9,198 bases of DNA, from positions 1-9,198 of the forward strand of contig DBTP01000182.1 of the NCBI GenBank assembly GCA_002307115.1, given 5' to 3'. The position numbers were made by a program, and so were the translations under genes. Shown piece by piece: positions 1-6,000 of this stretch. Below the pieces are notes generated by a model. It ran no database searches. It was not told the origin of the DNA and saw nothing but the letters and a program-made list of their open reading frames with translations. Numbering within the stretch: the first letter of the stretch is position 1; each line of letters opens with the position of its first letter. Source of the stretch: Fibrobacter sp. UBA1313 (GTDB lineage: Bacteria; Fibrobacterota; Fibrobacteria; Fibrobacterales; Fibrobacteraceae).

Positions 1-170
1 GCGAGCGCCAGTGCAGAGCACCGACCGGAGGCTACCGAAAGGTGTGCGAGAGCAAGGCGATCCTCTGAACCTTGCGAAGCTGTAGCCCATAGCTCGCCGA
101 CCCGGCGGGATGATTTTGTGAGAGGCGATTCCTCCGGGGCACGCCCGGCTTATTTTGTGTGTTTTACTTT
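1..170 (+). ncRNA. 3' part of a structured RNA, possibly RNase P RNA
   Basis: This stretch is clearly more GC-rich than its surroundings, has no convincing ORF, and folds into consecutive small hairpins: 11-14 with 18-21, 34-36 with 41-43 around a GAAA tetraloop, 52-57 with 70-75 (GCAAGG/CCTTGC), 96-99 with 103-106, 122-125 with 131-134, and 134-138 with 144-148. The last is followed by T-rich sequence, which favours the + strand. Some pieces recall bacterial RNase P RNA: AGAGCAAGGCGA near 49-60, and GCCCGGCTTAT at 143-152 followed by GTTTTAC, similar to the 3' P4 strand and tail. However, the nearly invariant ACAGAA before CCCGGCTTA is absent and the L15 and P18 regions cannot be aligned. 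The 5' part would lie outside the window. That the region is a structured RNA is reasonably supported; that it is rnpB is only a hypothesis. Confidence 0.4.
134..166 (+). terminator. Possible terminator of the upstream RNA
   Basis: A perfect 5-bp stem CCGGG/CCCGG with a 5-base GCACG loop (134-148) is followed by CTTATTTTGTGTGTTTT. The T tract is interrupted and the stem is short, so it may be an ordinary internal helix of the RNA rather than a terminator. Confidence 0.3.
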
Positions 171-296
171 CTCTTGCGTTTCCGCTCTTGCAGTGGAGAT
201 GAATCTGTTCAGGGTTTCTTGGAACTCAATTTCGGGGCCGAAAAGCAATTTTTCGAGGAGCCCCTTACGTTTTCTCCTTTTAATTTTTAGATTCAC
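150..296 (-). CDS. Possible small basic protein, 48 aa
   Basis: An open frame runs from a GTG (294-296) to TAA (150-152) in the gap before the pseudouridine synthase gene. The predicted product starts with a strongly basic stretch (MNLKIKRRKRKG), then a plausible amphipathic segment (LLEKLLFGPEIEFQETLNRF) and a charged tail ending KVKHTK. The composition is protein-like and has few unlikely codons. Against it: the start is GTG with no good Shine-Dalgarno sequence in front, an in-frame TAG lies just upstream, and the stop overlaps the 3' end of the proposed structured RNA on the other strand. The product is not recognised. It could equally be a chance frame in the 5' region of the next gene. 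Confidence 0.2.
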   Translation of the reverse strand: MNLKIKRRKRKGLLEKLLFGPEIEFQETLNRFISTARAETQEKVKHTK

Positions 297-301
297 ACGC
301 T

Positions 302-1054
302 ATGGATATTCGCCCCAAGCATTACGGCATTGCCCGCGTCATTTCTAAGCGTGGCTACTGCTCGCGTTCCGAAGCTGAAAAAGCGGTGCGCGATGGCCGA
401 GTTACCTTGAATGGACATTTTGTGATGAACCCGGAAACGCGTATCCTGATGGATGCGGAGATTACACTCGATGGGGAACTCATCAATGAAGAGAAAAAAA
501 TCTACTTAGCACTCTACAAGCCGCGCGGCATTATTACCACAGCAAGCGATGAGAAGGGCCGTAAAACGGTCATGGATCTGGTGGCTCCCCTGGGGCTCCC
601 GCATATCGCACCGGTGGGGCGACTGGATGCCGCGAGCGAAGGTTTGTTGCTGCTCACGAACGACACGGCTTTTGCGGATCGCGTGCTTTCACCGGAACAT
701 CATTGGGAAAAAGAGTATCATGTACAAGTGGAAGGGATTCCTACGAAAGAGGACCTTCAGGTTATGGAAGACGGCATGCTTGTGCCGCCGCGCGTTTTTG
801 GCGACAAATCCGAACAGATGCGTGTGGAGAGTGCGACGTTTCTTAAAGAAAGTGAAAAAACGAGTTGGCTTAAAATCGTACTTATGGAAGGCAAGAACCG
901 CGAGATTCGCCGGATGCTTGCAGAGCTCGGTTTTGAAGTGCTCCGACTCATCCGGGTACGTATCGGCAAAGTGGAACTCGGAGATTTGAAGTCGGGAGAA
1001 TCTCGCCAATTATCGCTCGATGATTTTAACGGAAAACCAAAGCCTAAGTGGTAA
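302..1054 (+). CDS. RsuA/RluB/RluE/RluF-family rRNA pseudouridine synthase
   Basis: This enzyme isomerises a uridine of rRNA to pseudouridine in the cytoplasm. The 250-aa product has an N-terminal S4 RNA-binding domain (about residues 8-60, containing the ISKRGYCSRSEAEKAV pattern) followed by the catalytic domain. Visible hallmarks are KPRG (73-76), GRLDAASEGLLLLTND (106-121) with catalytic Asp109, and the C-terminal KNREIRRM (198-205) with a following RLIRVRIG segment, all typical of this family. Length is normal and nothing is broken. Whether the target is 16S (RsuA) or 23S rRNA (RluB, RluE, RluF) cannot be settled from motifs, so no symbol is given. The ATG at 302 is the only reasonable start, since an in-frame TAA lies 18 bases upstream. 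No Shine-Dalgarno sequence precedes it, unlike several other genes here. Confidence 0.93.
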   Translation: MDIRPKHYGIARVISKRGYCSRSEAEKAVRDGRVTLNGHFVMNPETRILMDAEITLDGELINEEKKIYLALYKPRGIITTASDEKGRKTVMDLVAPLGLPHIAPVGRLDAASEGLLLLTNDTAFADRVLSPEHHWEKEYHVQVEGIPTKEDLQVMEDGMLVPPRVFGDKSEQMRVESATFLKESEKTSWLKIVLMEGKNREIRRMLAELGFEVLRLIRVRIGKVELGDLKSGESRQLSLDDFNGKPKPKW

Positions 1055-1071
1055 ATAGAGTTAAATAGGCC

Positions 1072-1091
1072 GTGCCCTTAAAGGGTTCCCC
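1072..1091. repeat. Copy of the dispersed CCCTT/AAAGGG intergenic motif
   Basis: GTGCCCTTAAAGGGTTCCCC contains the 11-base odd palindrome CCCTTAAAGGG. Its left half matches the GTGCCCTT of the palindromic element upstream of cysS, and its right half matches AAAGGGTTCTC at 5013-5023. It sits between two convergent genes and contains the TAA of the - strand ORF that ends at 1078. Confidence 0.4.
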
Positions 1092-1236
1092 AGTAGAGAA
1101 GCACTCCCATGGCACCTACGAAAAGTCCTCCCACCAAAGAGATTCCGTAATTGGCAAAGTTCGCGAACTGGCCTAAACGGGAAATTTTTTTCTGGAGGTT
1201 ACCAGATTTTTCCAAAGCCTATTGTTGTGCAGGCAT
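1078..1236 (-). pseudogene. Remnant of a membrane protein gene, or small one-helix protein
   Basis: Downstream of the DUF1007 gene on the same strand, an ATG (1234-1236) 21 bases after that gene's stop reads MPAQQ and then TAG (1219-1221). The same frame continues without further stops to TAA at 1078-1080. Read from a TTG at 1213-1215, this continuation gives 45 aa: a basic segment (KSGNLQKKISRLG) then one hydrophobic helix rich in glycine (ISLVGGLFVGAMGVLLYW). DUF1007 genes are often followed by a Ni/Co permease gene of the NicO type, and this tail has the layout of a last membrane helix, so a deleted and stop-interrupted permease is one reading. A short AtpZ-like protein, or an intact TTG-started small membrane protein, are alternatives. 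The helix is real in the sequence; its origin is inference. Confidence 0.35.
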
Positions 1237-1257
1237 ACAGAAGCAGTAAAAAAAGGT

Positions 1258-1845
1258 TTAGGGTGTTTTCCGAAATCGGATGTAGAGCCCTTGAACCTGA
1301 GAAGAAAATCCATCAAATAGAGTCATTCCTTTGAGACTATCGACAAAATATTCCACCTCCAGATTGGGGGGCGCATGGACCTTACTTTTATTGAGATCCG
1401 CAGAGATTAGAATGTAATTGGTGGGATCAGTCACCGCCAGAAGCAGCACGGTGTAGTCTTCGCTTGCAGGGATGTCAAAACGTGTCAAAAATAGGAGTGT
1501 CAATTTTCCCTGTTCGAAAGAGGCTGTGAAATTGGCTATTTGAGAAGGCGTGACAAATTTTGACCCTAATGCTAAATAATTGTAATAACTGAATTTTAGA
1601 ATGGGAGGGAGAATGATTTTTTGAAGTGCTTTGGTTTCTTCAGAGTTAAACTTGCCGTCTTTGTCTTTATCTACGGTTTCCAGCATGGCTTCGCTATACA
1701 ATTCGTCAAAGACCCAATGATTTTCAACGCCTTCAAAGCCGCTCTCATTAAATACCAGATTTGCTTCGGCATTCATAAAAATGTCCGGGTGGGCAAGGGC
1801 GAGAGTCGCACCTACTAGAAAAAAGGCGAGAGAACAGCGAATCAT
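1258..1845 (-). CDS. Secreted DUF1007 family protein, metal-transport associated
   Basis: The 195-aa product starts with a signal peptide (MIRCSLAFFLVGATLALA, likely cut after Ala18) leaving His19-Pro20-Asp21 at the mature N-terminus. DUF1007 proteins typically begin the mature chain with HPH; here the second His is Asp. The following pattern, AEANLVFNESGFEGVENHWVF then DELYSEAM, matches this family. Residues 59-70 form an EF-hand-like calcium loop (DKDKDGKFNSEE). The family is periplasmic, of unknown biochemistry, and commonly encoded with a nickel/cobalt permease of the NicO type. No intact permease gene is present; only the short membrane ORF immediately downstream could be what is left of it. 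TAAGG lies two bases before the ATG, which is closer than usual. The start is fixed by the signal peptide. Confidence 0.8.
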   Translation of the reverse strand: MIRCSLAFFLVGATLALAHPDIFMNAEANLVFNESGFEGVENHWVFDELYSEAMLETVDKDKDGKFNSEETKALQKIILPPILKFSYYNYLALGSKFVTPSQIANFTASFEQGKLTLLFLTRFDIPASEDYTVLLLAVTDPTNYILISADLNKSKVHAPPNLEVEYFVDSLKGMTLFDGFSSQVQGLYIRFRKTP

Positions 1846-1886
1846 AGCCTTAATTTACATTGTGAAAGGAAAATAGAACCTAGGTT

Positions 1887-2051
1887 AAGGGCACCTTTAA
1901 AAATTCCTTTTCTGCAAAATTGGCTGTGGCACATCGCCATAGTTCGTTGCTCAAAGTGGCGAATAACACTATTATTAGCCACTTTTCGCGCCTGCTCTGG
2001 CTTGGCCTCGCTCAATTTTGCGGTCGCAAACCAATTTTTAGAGGTGCCCTT
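1887..2051. repeat. Composite palindromic intergenic element, 165 bp
   Basis: The ends are 19-base inverted repeats matching at 18 positions: AAGGGCACCTTTAAAAATT (1887-1905) and, on the opposite strand, AAGGGCACCTCTAAAAATT (2033-2051). Inside lies a second perfect inverted pair GCAAAATTG (1914-1922, 2013-2021). Further in are a 7-bp hairpin with a 5-base loop (1924-1942, CTGTGGC/GCCATAG with one G-T pair) and a longer hairpin AAAGTGGC/GCCACTTT (1953-1985) continued by AATAA/TTATT. TTTGCGGTCGCAAA (2017-2030) is another palindrome. There is no ORF inside. The layout fits a MITE-like or REP/BIME-like element, or a branched RNA made from one. No target-site duplication is evident. It ends 47 bases before the cysS start, so the cysS promoter must lie in it or just after it. 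Confidence 0.7.
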
Positions 2052-2098
2052 CAGTGATTTGTGTTCCTGAGTTTCCGTGGCATTTCTAAATTTGTGAT

Positions 2099-3511
2099 AT
2101 GTCCTTATCTTTTTATAATACTGCCAGCCGTCGCAAAGAACTGTTCACACTCCCTGAAGGCGAAGATACTGTCCGCATTTATTGTTGCGGGCCTACTGTT
2201 TACCATTTTGCCCATATCGGTAATTTGCGCACTTACCTTTTTGAAGATGCGCTCCGTCGCACTCTTGAATATTATGGCTATAAGCTCAAGCACATCGTGA
2301 ACATTACGGATGTGGGTCACTTGACGAGCGATGAAGATGAAGGCGAAGATAAAATGGAAAAAGGTGCTGCGCGTACGGGTAAAACGGTATGGGAAGTCGC
2401 CGACTTTTACACCAAAGCGTTTATGCAGGATTGGCATCTTTTGAATATCGAAGAGCCGACCTTGTGGTGCCGCGCTACGGATCATATCGCCGAGCAGATC
2501 GATCTTGTGAAAACTCTCGAAGCAAAAGGTTTCACATACCGCACTTCGGATGGTATTTACTTTGATAGTCTGAAGTTCCCGCGTTATGCGGACTTTGCTC
2601 ATCTGGATGTGGAAAATTTGCAAAAAGGCTCCCGCATCGACATGGGAGAAAAACACTCTGCCACGGATTTTGCGTTGTGGAAATTCAGCCCTACCGATAA
2701 GAAACGCGCGATGGAATGGGATAGCCCCTGGGGCGTTGGATTCCCCGGCTGGCACATTGAATGCTCCGCTATGGCTATGCATCACTTGGGCCCTACGCTC
2801 GACATTCACTGCGGCGGTTCGGACCATATTCGGGTGCATCACACCAATGAAATTGCGCAGAGTGAATGCGCCACAGGCAAGCCGTTCTCCCGCTTTTGGA
2901 TGCACGGGGAGTTCCTCCGCATGGGGGCCTCGGACAGCAAAATGAGCAAGAGTTCGGGTGAATTTTTGACTGTGGATCTTTTGCGCGAAAAAGGATTTAA
3001 TCCGCTGGACTACCGCTTATTTGCTCTCACGAGCCACTATCGCAATTATTTGAACTTTACGTGGGACGCTTTGGAAAGCGCTAAAGAATCGCTTAAATCT
3101 TTGCACAAAAAGACAGACCTTCTCATGGGGAAGGCTCAGAAAATCGAATCAAAAGAGGCTCTCGATTGGCAAGCGCAGTTTAAGGATGCTATCGGTGATG
3201 ACTTGAACATGCCCAAGGCTCTTGGTATTTTGAACAACGTTCTCAGAGCGGATCTTGTTGAAAGTGAAAAAGCCGCTCTTGTTGCTGATTTTGATAAGGT
3301 ACTTGGACTCTGTTTGGATATTCCCCGCGAAGACTATGAGAAAAAGGCTGAAGGTGTGGATGCCAAAGAAATTGAATCTTTGATTACCCAGCGCACCGAA
3401 GCTCGCCAAGCGAAGAACTGGGCCGAAAGTGACCGCATTCGCGATGTCCTGGCAGATAAGGGTATCGTCATTAAGGATAGTCCGCAAGGCACTACTTGGA
3501 CTCTGAAATAA
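2099..3511 (+). CDS. cysS: Cysteinyl-tRNA synthetase
   Basis: A class I aminoacyl-tRNA synthetase that activates cysteine with ATP and loads it on tRNA-Cys. The 470-aa length is usual for the family. The start fits the family pattern (SFYNTASRRKELF). The HIGH signature appears as HIGN (39-42) after CGPTVY, and KMSKS is at 281-285. The catalytic zinc ligands align as Cys30, Cys222 (in WHIEC), His247 and Glu251, with the same 25- and 4-residue spacings as in the E. coli enzyme (C28, C209, H234, E238). The C-terminal helical and anticodon-binding part (about 310-470) is intact, including the RTEARQAKNWAESDRIRD segment. There is no recognisable Shine-Dalgarno sequence before the ATG, and no T-box leader. 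Transcription ends at the hairpin just after the gene. Confidence 0.98.
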   Translation: MSLSFYNTASRRKELFTLPEGEDTVRIYCCGPTVYHFAHIGNLRTYLFEDALRRTLEYYGYKLKHIVNITDVGHLTSDEDEGEDKMEKGAARTGKTVWEVADFYTKAFMQDWHLLNIEEPTLWCRATDHIAEQIDLVKTLEAKGFTYRTSDGIYFDSLKFPRYADFAHLDVENLQKGSRIDMGEKHSATDFALWKFSPTDKKRAMEWDSPWGVGFPGWHIECSAMAMHHLGPTLDIHCGGSDHIRVHHTNEIAQSECATGKPFSRFWMHGEFLRMGASDSKMSKSSGEFLTVDLLREKGFNPLDYRLFALTSHYRNYLNFTWDALESAKESLKSLHKKTDLLMGKAQKIESKEALDWQAQFKDAIGDDLNMPKALGILNNVLRADLVESEKAALVADFDKVLGLCLDIPREDYEKKAEGVDAKEIESLITQRTEARQAKNWAESDRIRDVLADKGIVIKDSPQGTTWTLK

Positions 3512-3531
3512 ACCTCAGTTGAAGCAATATA

Positions 3532-3564
3532 AAAGGCCGATCTCGAAGAGACCGGTCTTTTTTT
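3532..3564 (+). terminator. Rho-independent terminator after cysS, probably bidirectional
   Basis: A 13-step stem, AAAGGCCGATCTC (3532-3544) with GAGACCGGTCTTT (3548-3560), closes on a GAA loop with one mismatch and one G-T pair, and runs into a seven-T tract (3558-3564). On the other strand it ends in CCTTTTATAT, so it can also stop transcription of the convergent nhaD gene, whose stop codon is about 20 bases away. Confidence 0.9.
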
Positions 3565-3584
3565 GAGGGGGAAACTTTTTATTC

Positions 3585-4862
3585 TTATGCCAAAGTGTGA
3601 AGCAAAAGGTATGCGCCAGCACCGGCAAAGAAACCAAGCAACGCAAAGGGGGCGATCCAGCGAAGATACCAACCGAAGGATATTTTTTCGATGCCCATAG
3701 TGGCAACACCTGCGGCAGAACCGATAATCAGAATGCTACCACCGGTACCCGCGCAGTAGGCTGTAAATTCCCACAGCAGGGAATCTATAGGATAAGCGGA
3801 TAAATTGTACATCCCCATCGTGGCGGCCACCAGCGGAACGTTATCCACGATAGAACTCAGTACCCCAATCGCCATCACAATGATTTGGAGGTTGCCTATT
3901 TTTTGTTGCAACATGTTAGCAAGGGCTCCCAATTGTCCATTCGCTTCGAGCACGCCGACGGCAAAAAGAATGCCCGTAAAAAACAGAATGCTCGGAAGAT
4001 CCACTTTGGTAAGAAGACTTGAAATGCCGAATTGTTGAACCGTTTCATTGTCTTTTTTGCGGAGAAGAATTTCGGTGAGGAACCACAGGAATCCGAGAGA
4101 AAGAAGCATTCCTACATAAGGAGGAATCCCAAATACGGTGCGGTAAATGGGCACTAGCACCAGTCCGCCGATACCACTAATAAAGACTATATTCCGATCC
4201 CAGTGAGAAGCCTTTTTTCGCTCCAATTCTTTCTGCTCTGTAACAGAACGCACAGGGCCTTTCAATATTCGAGTGACAAACAAAAGAGGTACCAGCAAAT
4301 TCAAGATACTAGCAATGCCTACACGCTCCAAGATTCCTAAGGCCGAAATTTGGCCGCCAATCCAGAGCATGGTCGTTGTCACGTCCCCAATGGGAGATGC
4401 CGCACCGCCCGCATTCGCCGCGATAATAATCATACCGGCAAAAAATTTGCGATCTTTCGGTTTGGACAGAAGCTTGCGAGTTAAAGTCACCATCACAATT
4501 GCCGTTGTCATGTTATCAAGAACTGCCGACATAAAGAAAGTAATCCAGGAGATGATCCACAACAGCGTTCGCAAATTATTGGTTTTAATGCGCGATGTGA
4601 TTATACTAAAACCATCATAAGAATCCACCACAGCGACGATAGCCATAGCGCCCATCAAGAAGAATATAATGGATGACACGCTTTCGAGAGATTTGGATAA
4701 TTCGCTTGACGCTGCGACAGTATCGCCGGAAACAATAAACCACAATAACCACAAAAATGATCCAAGCACCAGTGCCGAAGCGGATTTATTGATCTTAAGT
4801 GGATGTTCGAGCGCGATCATCGCATAGCCGATCACAAACAGAACTGGAAAAATAGCCATCAT
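3585..4862 (-). CDS. nhaD: NhaD-type Na+/H+ antiporter
   Basis: An inner-membrane antiporter of the ion transporter superfamily that exports Na+ in exchange for protons. The 425-aa product is almost entirely hydrophobic, with about 11-12 probable membrane segments and a charged cytoplasmic loop around 205-222. Family signatures appear in order: DNMTTAIVMVTL (116-127), ANAGGAASPIGDVTTTM (149-165), FFTGILFAVGVLEA (294-307), SSIVDNVPLVAATMGM (336-351) and the glycine-rich CAGTGGSILIIGSAAG (370-385). Asp116/Asn117 and Asp340/Asn341 form the paired DN motifs of the two inverted repeats. Two ATGs start the gene; AGGAGA lies 5 bases before the first and 8 before the second, so translation may begin at the second (4859). 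It appears to be a single-gene transcript with its own promoter and a shared terminator. An ArsB-like role is less likely given the NhaD motifs. Confidence 0.9.
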   Translation of the reverse strand: MMAIFPVLFVIGYAMIALEHPLKINKSASALVLGSFLWLLWFIVSGDTVAASSELSKSLESVSSIIFFLMGAMAIVAVVDSYDGFSIITSRIKTNNLRTLLWIISWITFFMSAVLDNMTTAIVMVTLTRKLLSKPKDRKFFAGMIIIAANAGGAASPIGDVTTTMLWIGGQISALGILERVGIASILNLLVPLLFVTRILKGPVRSVTEQKELERKKASHWDRNIVFISGIGGLVLVPIYRTVFGIPPYVGMLLSLGFLWFLTEILLRKKDNETVQQFGISSLLTKVDLPSILFFTGILFAVGVLEANGQLGALANMLQQKIGNLQIIVMAIGVLSSIVDNVPLVAATMGMYNLSAYPIDSLLWEFTAYCAGTGGSILIIGSAAGVATMGIEKISFGWYLRWIAPFALLGFFAGAGAYLLLHTLA

Positions 4863-4867
4863 AAAAA

Positions 4868-4873
4868 TCTCCT
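4868..4873 (-). promoter_or_regulatory. Shine-Dalgarno sequence of nhaD
   Basis: AGGAGA stands 5 bases before the first ATG and 8 bases before the adjacent second ATG; the spacing slightly favours the second start. Confidence 0.7.
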
Positions 4874-4966
4874 AAAGACTCGAAAATGGAGTGAAAATAT
4901 AACATTTAGCGGGCCTCGCCTATTTCCGTTTGTACGAATAAAAGGCTGATTTCCTACAATTTTGGG

Positions 4967-4995
4967 ACTTTATTACATTCAGGAACACTTGTCAA
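4967..4995 (-). promoter_or_regulatory. Probable sigma-70 promoter of nhaD
   Basis: On the - strand a perfect -35 box TTGACA (4990-4995) is followed after exactly 17 bases by TAAAGT (4967-4972), which matches the -10 consensus at four of six positions. It would give a leader of about 100 bases before the nhaD ATG. This supports separate transcription of nhaD from the iron transporter gene upstream. No known riboswitch was recognised in the leader. Confidence 0.55.
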
Positions 4996-5010
4996 AAGAA
5001 AGCCTCTCCC

Positions 5011-5027
5011 CTAAAGGGTTCTCTAAA
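5011..5027. repeat. Copy of the dispersed CCCTT/AAAGGG intergenic motif
   Basis: CTAAAGGGTTCTCTAAA is on the opposite strand TTTAGAGAACCCTTTAG, one base shorter in the middle than TTTAGAGGTACCCTTTA at 6783-6799. It lies 16 bases past the stop codon of the iron transporter gene and just upstream of the nhaD promoter. CCC-TTTA-GGG followed by TTTCTTTT on the - strand could act as a weak terminator. Confidence 0.4.
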
Positions 5028-5042
5028 TGAAGTGTAAGCTTA

Positions 5043-5927
5043 TTAACCGATATTTATTCCCAAAATGGACTTGAATATTGAACCGATGGCGAAAGAGACT
5101 CCGGTCACGATAATGCACAAAACGAGCATTTCCGTGAAGCGTTGCTTAAACGGTAGATCTTTTGCCACGGAGATGTAAAAATTAAATGCGAAAATAATGG
5201 CAACCACTATTGCGAACATACTCCCGAGAGCGGGAATGGCCATGTCATTAGGGAAAATAAAATAAGGCGTGACCATGAGAGCCACAGTCATAAGGTACAT
5301 GAAACCCGTGTAAAGCGATGATTTGAGAGCATCTGCATTGCCGTCCGCTTTAGAGGATAAATAAGAGGATGCTGCCATGGAAAGCGTTGCTGAAATTCCT
5401 GTAATGAGTCCTGCGAGAGCGACAATTCGTGTATTTTGCATGGCAAAGGTGAACCCGGCAAGTGCTCCTGTGAGTTCCACCAAAGCGTCGTTCATGCCAA
5501 GCACCATGGCGCCGACATATTTGAGTCGCTCTTCATCAAGCATCCCCATGAGGAGTTTTTCGTGTTCCATTTCATCGGAAAGTATTTGGGCTGCGGCAGG
5601 GACTTCCGATTCCAATTTCGTATAAATAGCAACACCATTAGTTTCGCCTTTTTCCAAGTACTTTACCATAAACGTAAATCCCAGAAGTTGAGTCAACAAC
5701 GAGATCCAAAATACTCGCAACCTATTCGGCTTTAGACTTTTGCTGGTATAACTTGCCCAAACCGCGGCATGTTTCGTTTCATCGTAGGCAAGTTGGAGTA
5801 AGATTTTCTGATTATTACCAATAGTGCGCTGTGCGACCCTTGCATAAATTGCAGAACTATCCATCTCTTGCTGTTGCATTTTAAGGATTATGTTGTAAGA
5901 AGTGGTGCTCAATTGGGAAGTATTCAT
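5043..5927 (-). CDS. Ferritin-like/VIT1 iron transporter, MbfA type
   Basis: This 294-aa protein joins an N-terminal rubrerythrin/ferritin-like domain (about residues 10-130) to a C-terminal VIT1/CCC1 membrane domain (about 135-290). Candidate di-iron ligands are Glu21, Glu50 and His53 (DETKH), Glu106 (LESE), Glu119 and His122 (DEMEH), the two ExxH patterns expected of a ferritin-like four-helix bundle. The VIT part shows LGMNDALVELTGALAGFTFA (143-162) and the GLITGISATLSMAASSYLSSKA segment, with about five membrane helices. Such fusions (MbfA, the erythrin-VIT family) act in the inner membrane as iron, sometimes manganese, exporters protecting against iron and peroxide stress. The function here is by family analogy. 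The start codon has no clear Shine-Dalgarno sequence. The gene is divergent from 6001-6768, and their shared gap holds an inverted repeat. Confidence 0.87.
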   Translation of the reverse strand: MNTSQLSTTSYNIILKMQQQEMDSSAIYARVAQRTIGNNQKILLQLAYDETKHAAVWASYTSKSLKPNRLRVFWISLLTQLLGFTFMVKYLEKGETNGVAIYTKLESEVPAAAQILSDEMEHEKLLMGMLDEERLKYVGAMVLGMNDALVELTGALAGFTFAMQNTRIVALAGLITGISATLSMAASSYLSSKADGNADALKSSLYTGFMYLMTVALMVTPYFIFPNDMAIPALGSMFAIVVAIIFAFNFYISVAKDLPFKQRFTEMLVLCIIVTGVSFAIGSIFKSILGINIG

Positions 5928-5945
5928 GGCGATAAAAATAGAATA

Positions 5946-5983
5946 GAAATGTTAGAGATGAATATATATTAATAGAACATTTC
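5946..5983. promoter_or_regulatory. Inverted repeat in divergent promoter region, candidate operator
   Basis: GAAATGTT (5946-5953) and AACATTTC (5976-5983) are perfect inverted copies separated by 22 bases. Almost exactly between them is the self-complementary AATATATATT (5961-5970), which could serve as a -10 element in either direction. The site occupies half of the 73-bp gap between the divergent iron transporter and NERD-like genes. It does not resemble a Fur box. Binding by a regulator is inference. Confidence 0.45.
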
Positions 5984-5988
5984 CAGGT

Positions 5989-5995
5989 GAAGGAG
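5989..5995 (+). promoter_or_regulatory. Shine-Dalgarno sequence of the NERD-like gene
   Basis: GAAGGAG ends 5 bases before the ATG at 6001 and fixes that start. Confidence 0.7.
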
Positions 5996-6000
5996 CAGTA

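Noticed and set aside
1..170. tmRNA, signal recognition particle RNA or rRNA fragment at the left edge
   Set aside because: There is no CCA-ended tRNA-like tail, no SRP GGAAG/AGCA loop pattern, and no recognisable rRNA conserved stretch.
118..348. 76-codon + strand frame starting at GTG before the pseudouridine synthase gene
   Set aside because: It overlaps the structured RNA and the true start at 302, has no ribosome binding site, and its translation shows no domain.
1887..2051. tRNA or CRISPR array in the palindromic region
   Set aside because: The stems do not have cloverleaf dimensions or T-loop sequence, and there are no regularly spaced direct repeats.
1887..2051. Full insertion sequence
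   Set aside because: There is no transposase frame between the inverted ends and no visible target duplication; at most it is a non-autonomous element.
2052..2098. T-box leader or cysteine-responsive riboswitch before cysS
   Set aside because: The space is only 47 bases and no T-box sequence or specifier stem is present.
2105..2905. 266-codon open frame antisense to cysS
   Set aside because: It lies wholly opposite a gene with unmistakable catalytic motifs; its translation has no coherent domain and reflects codon bias of cysS.
4273..4620. 115-codon + strand frame inside nhaD
   Set aside because: A shadow of the antiporter gene; it mirrors the hydrophobic codons and has no separate signals.
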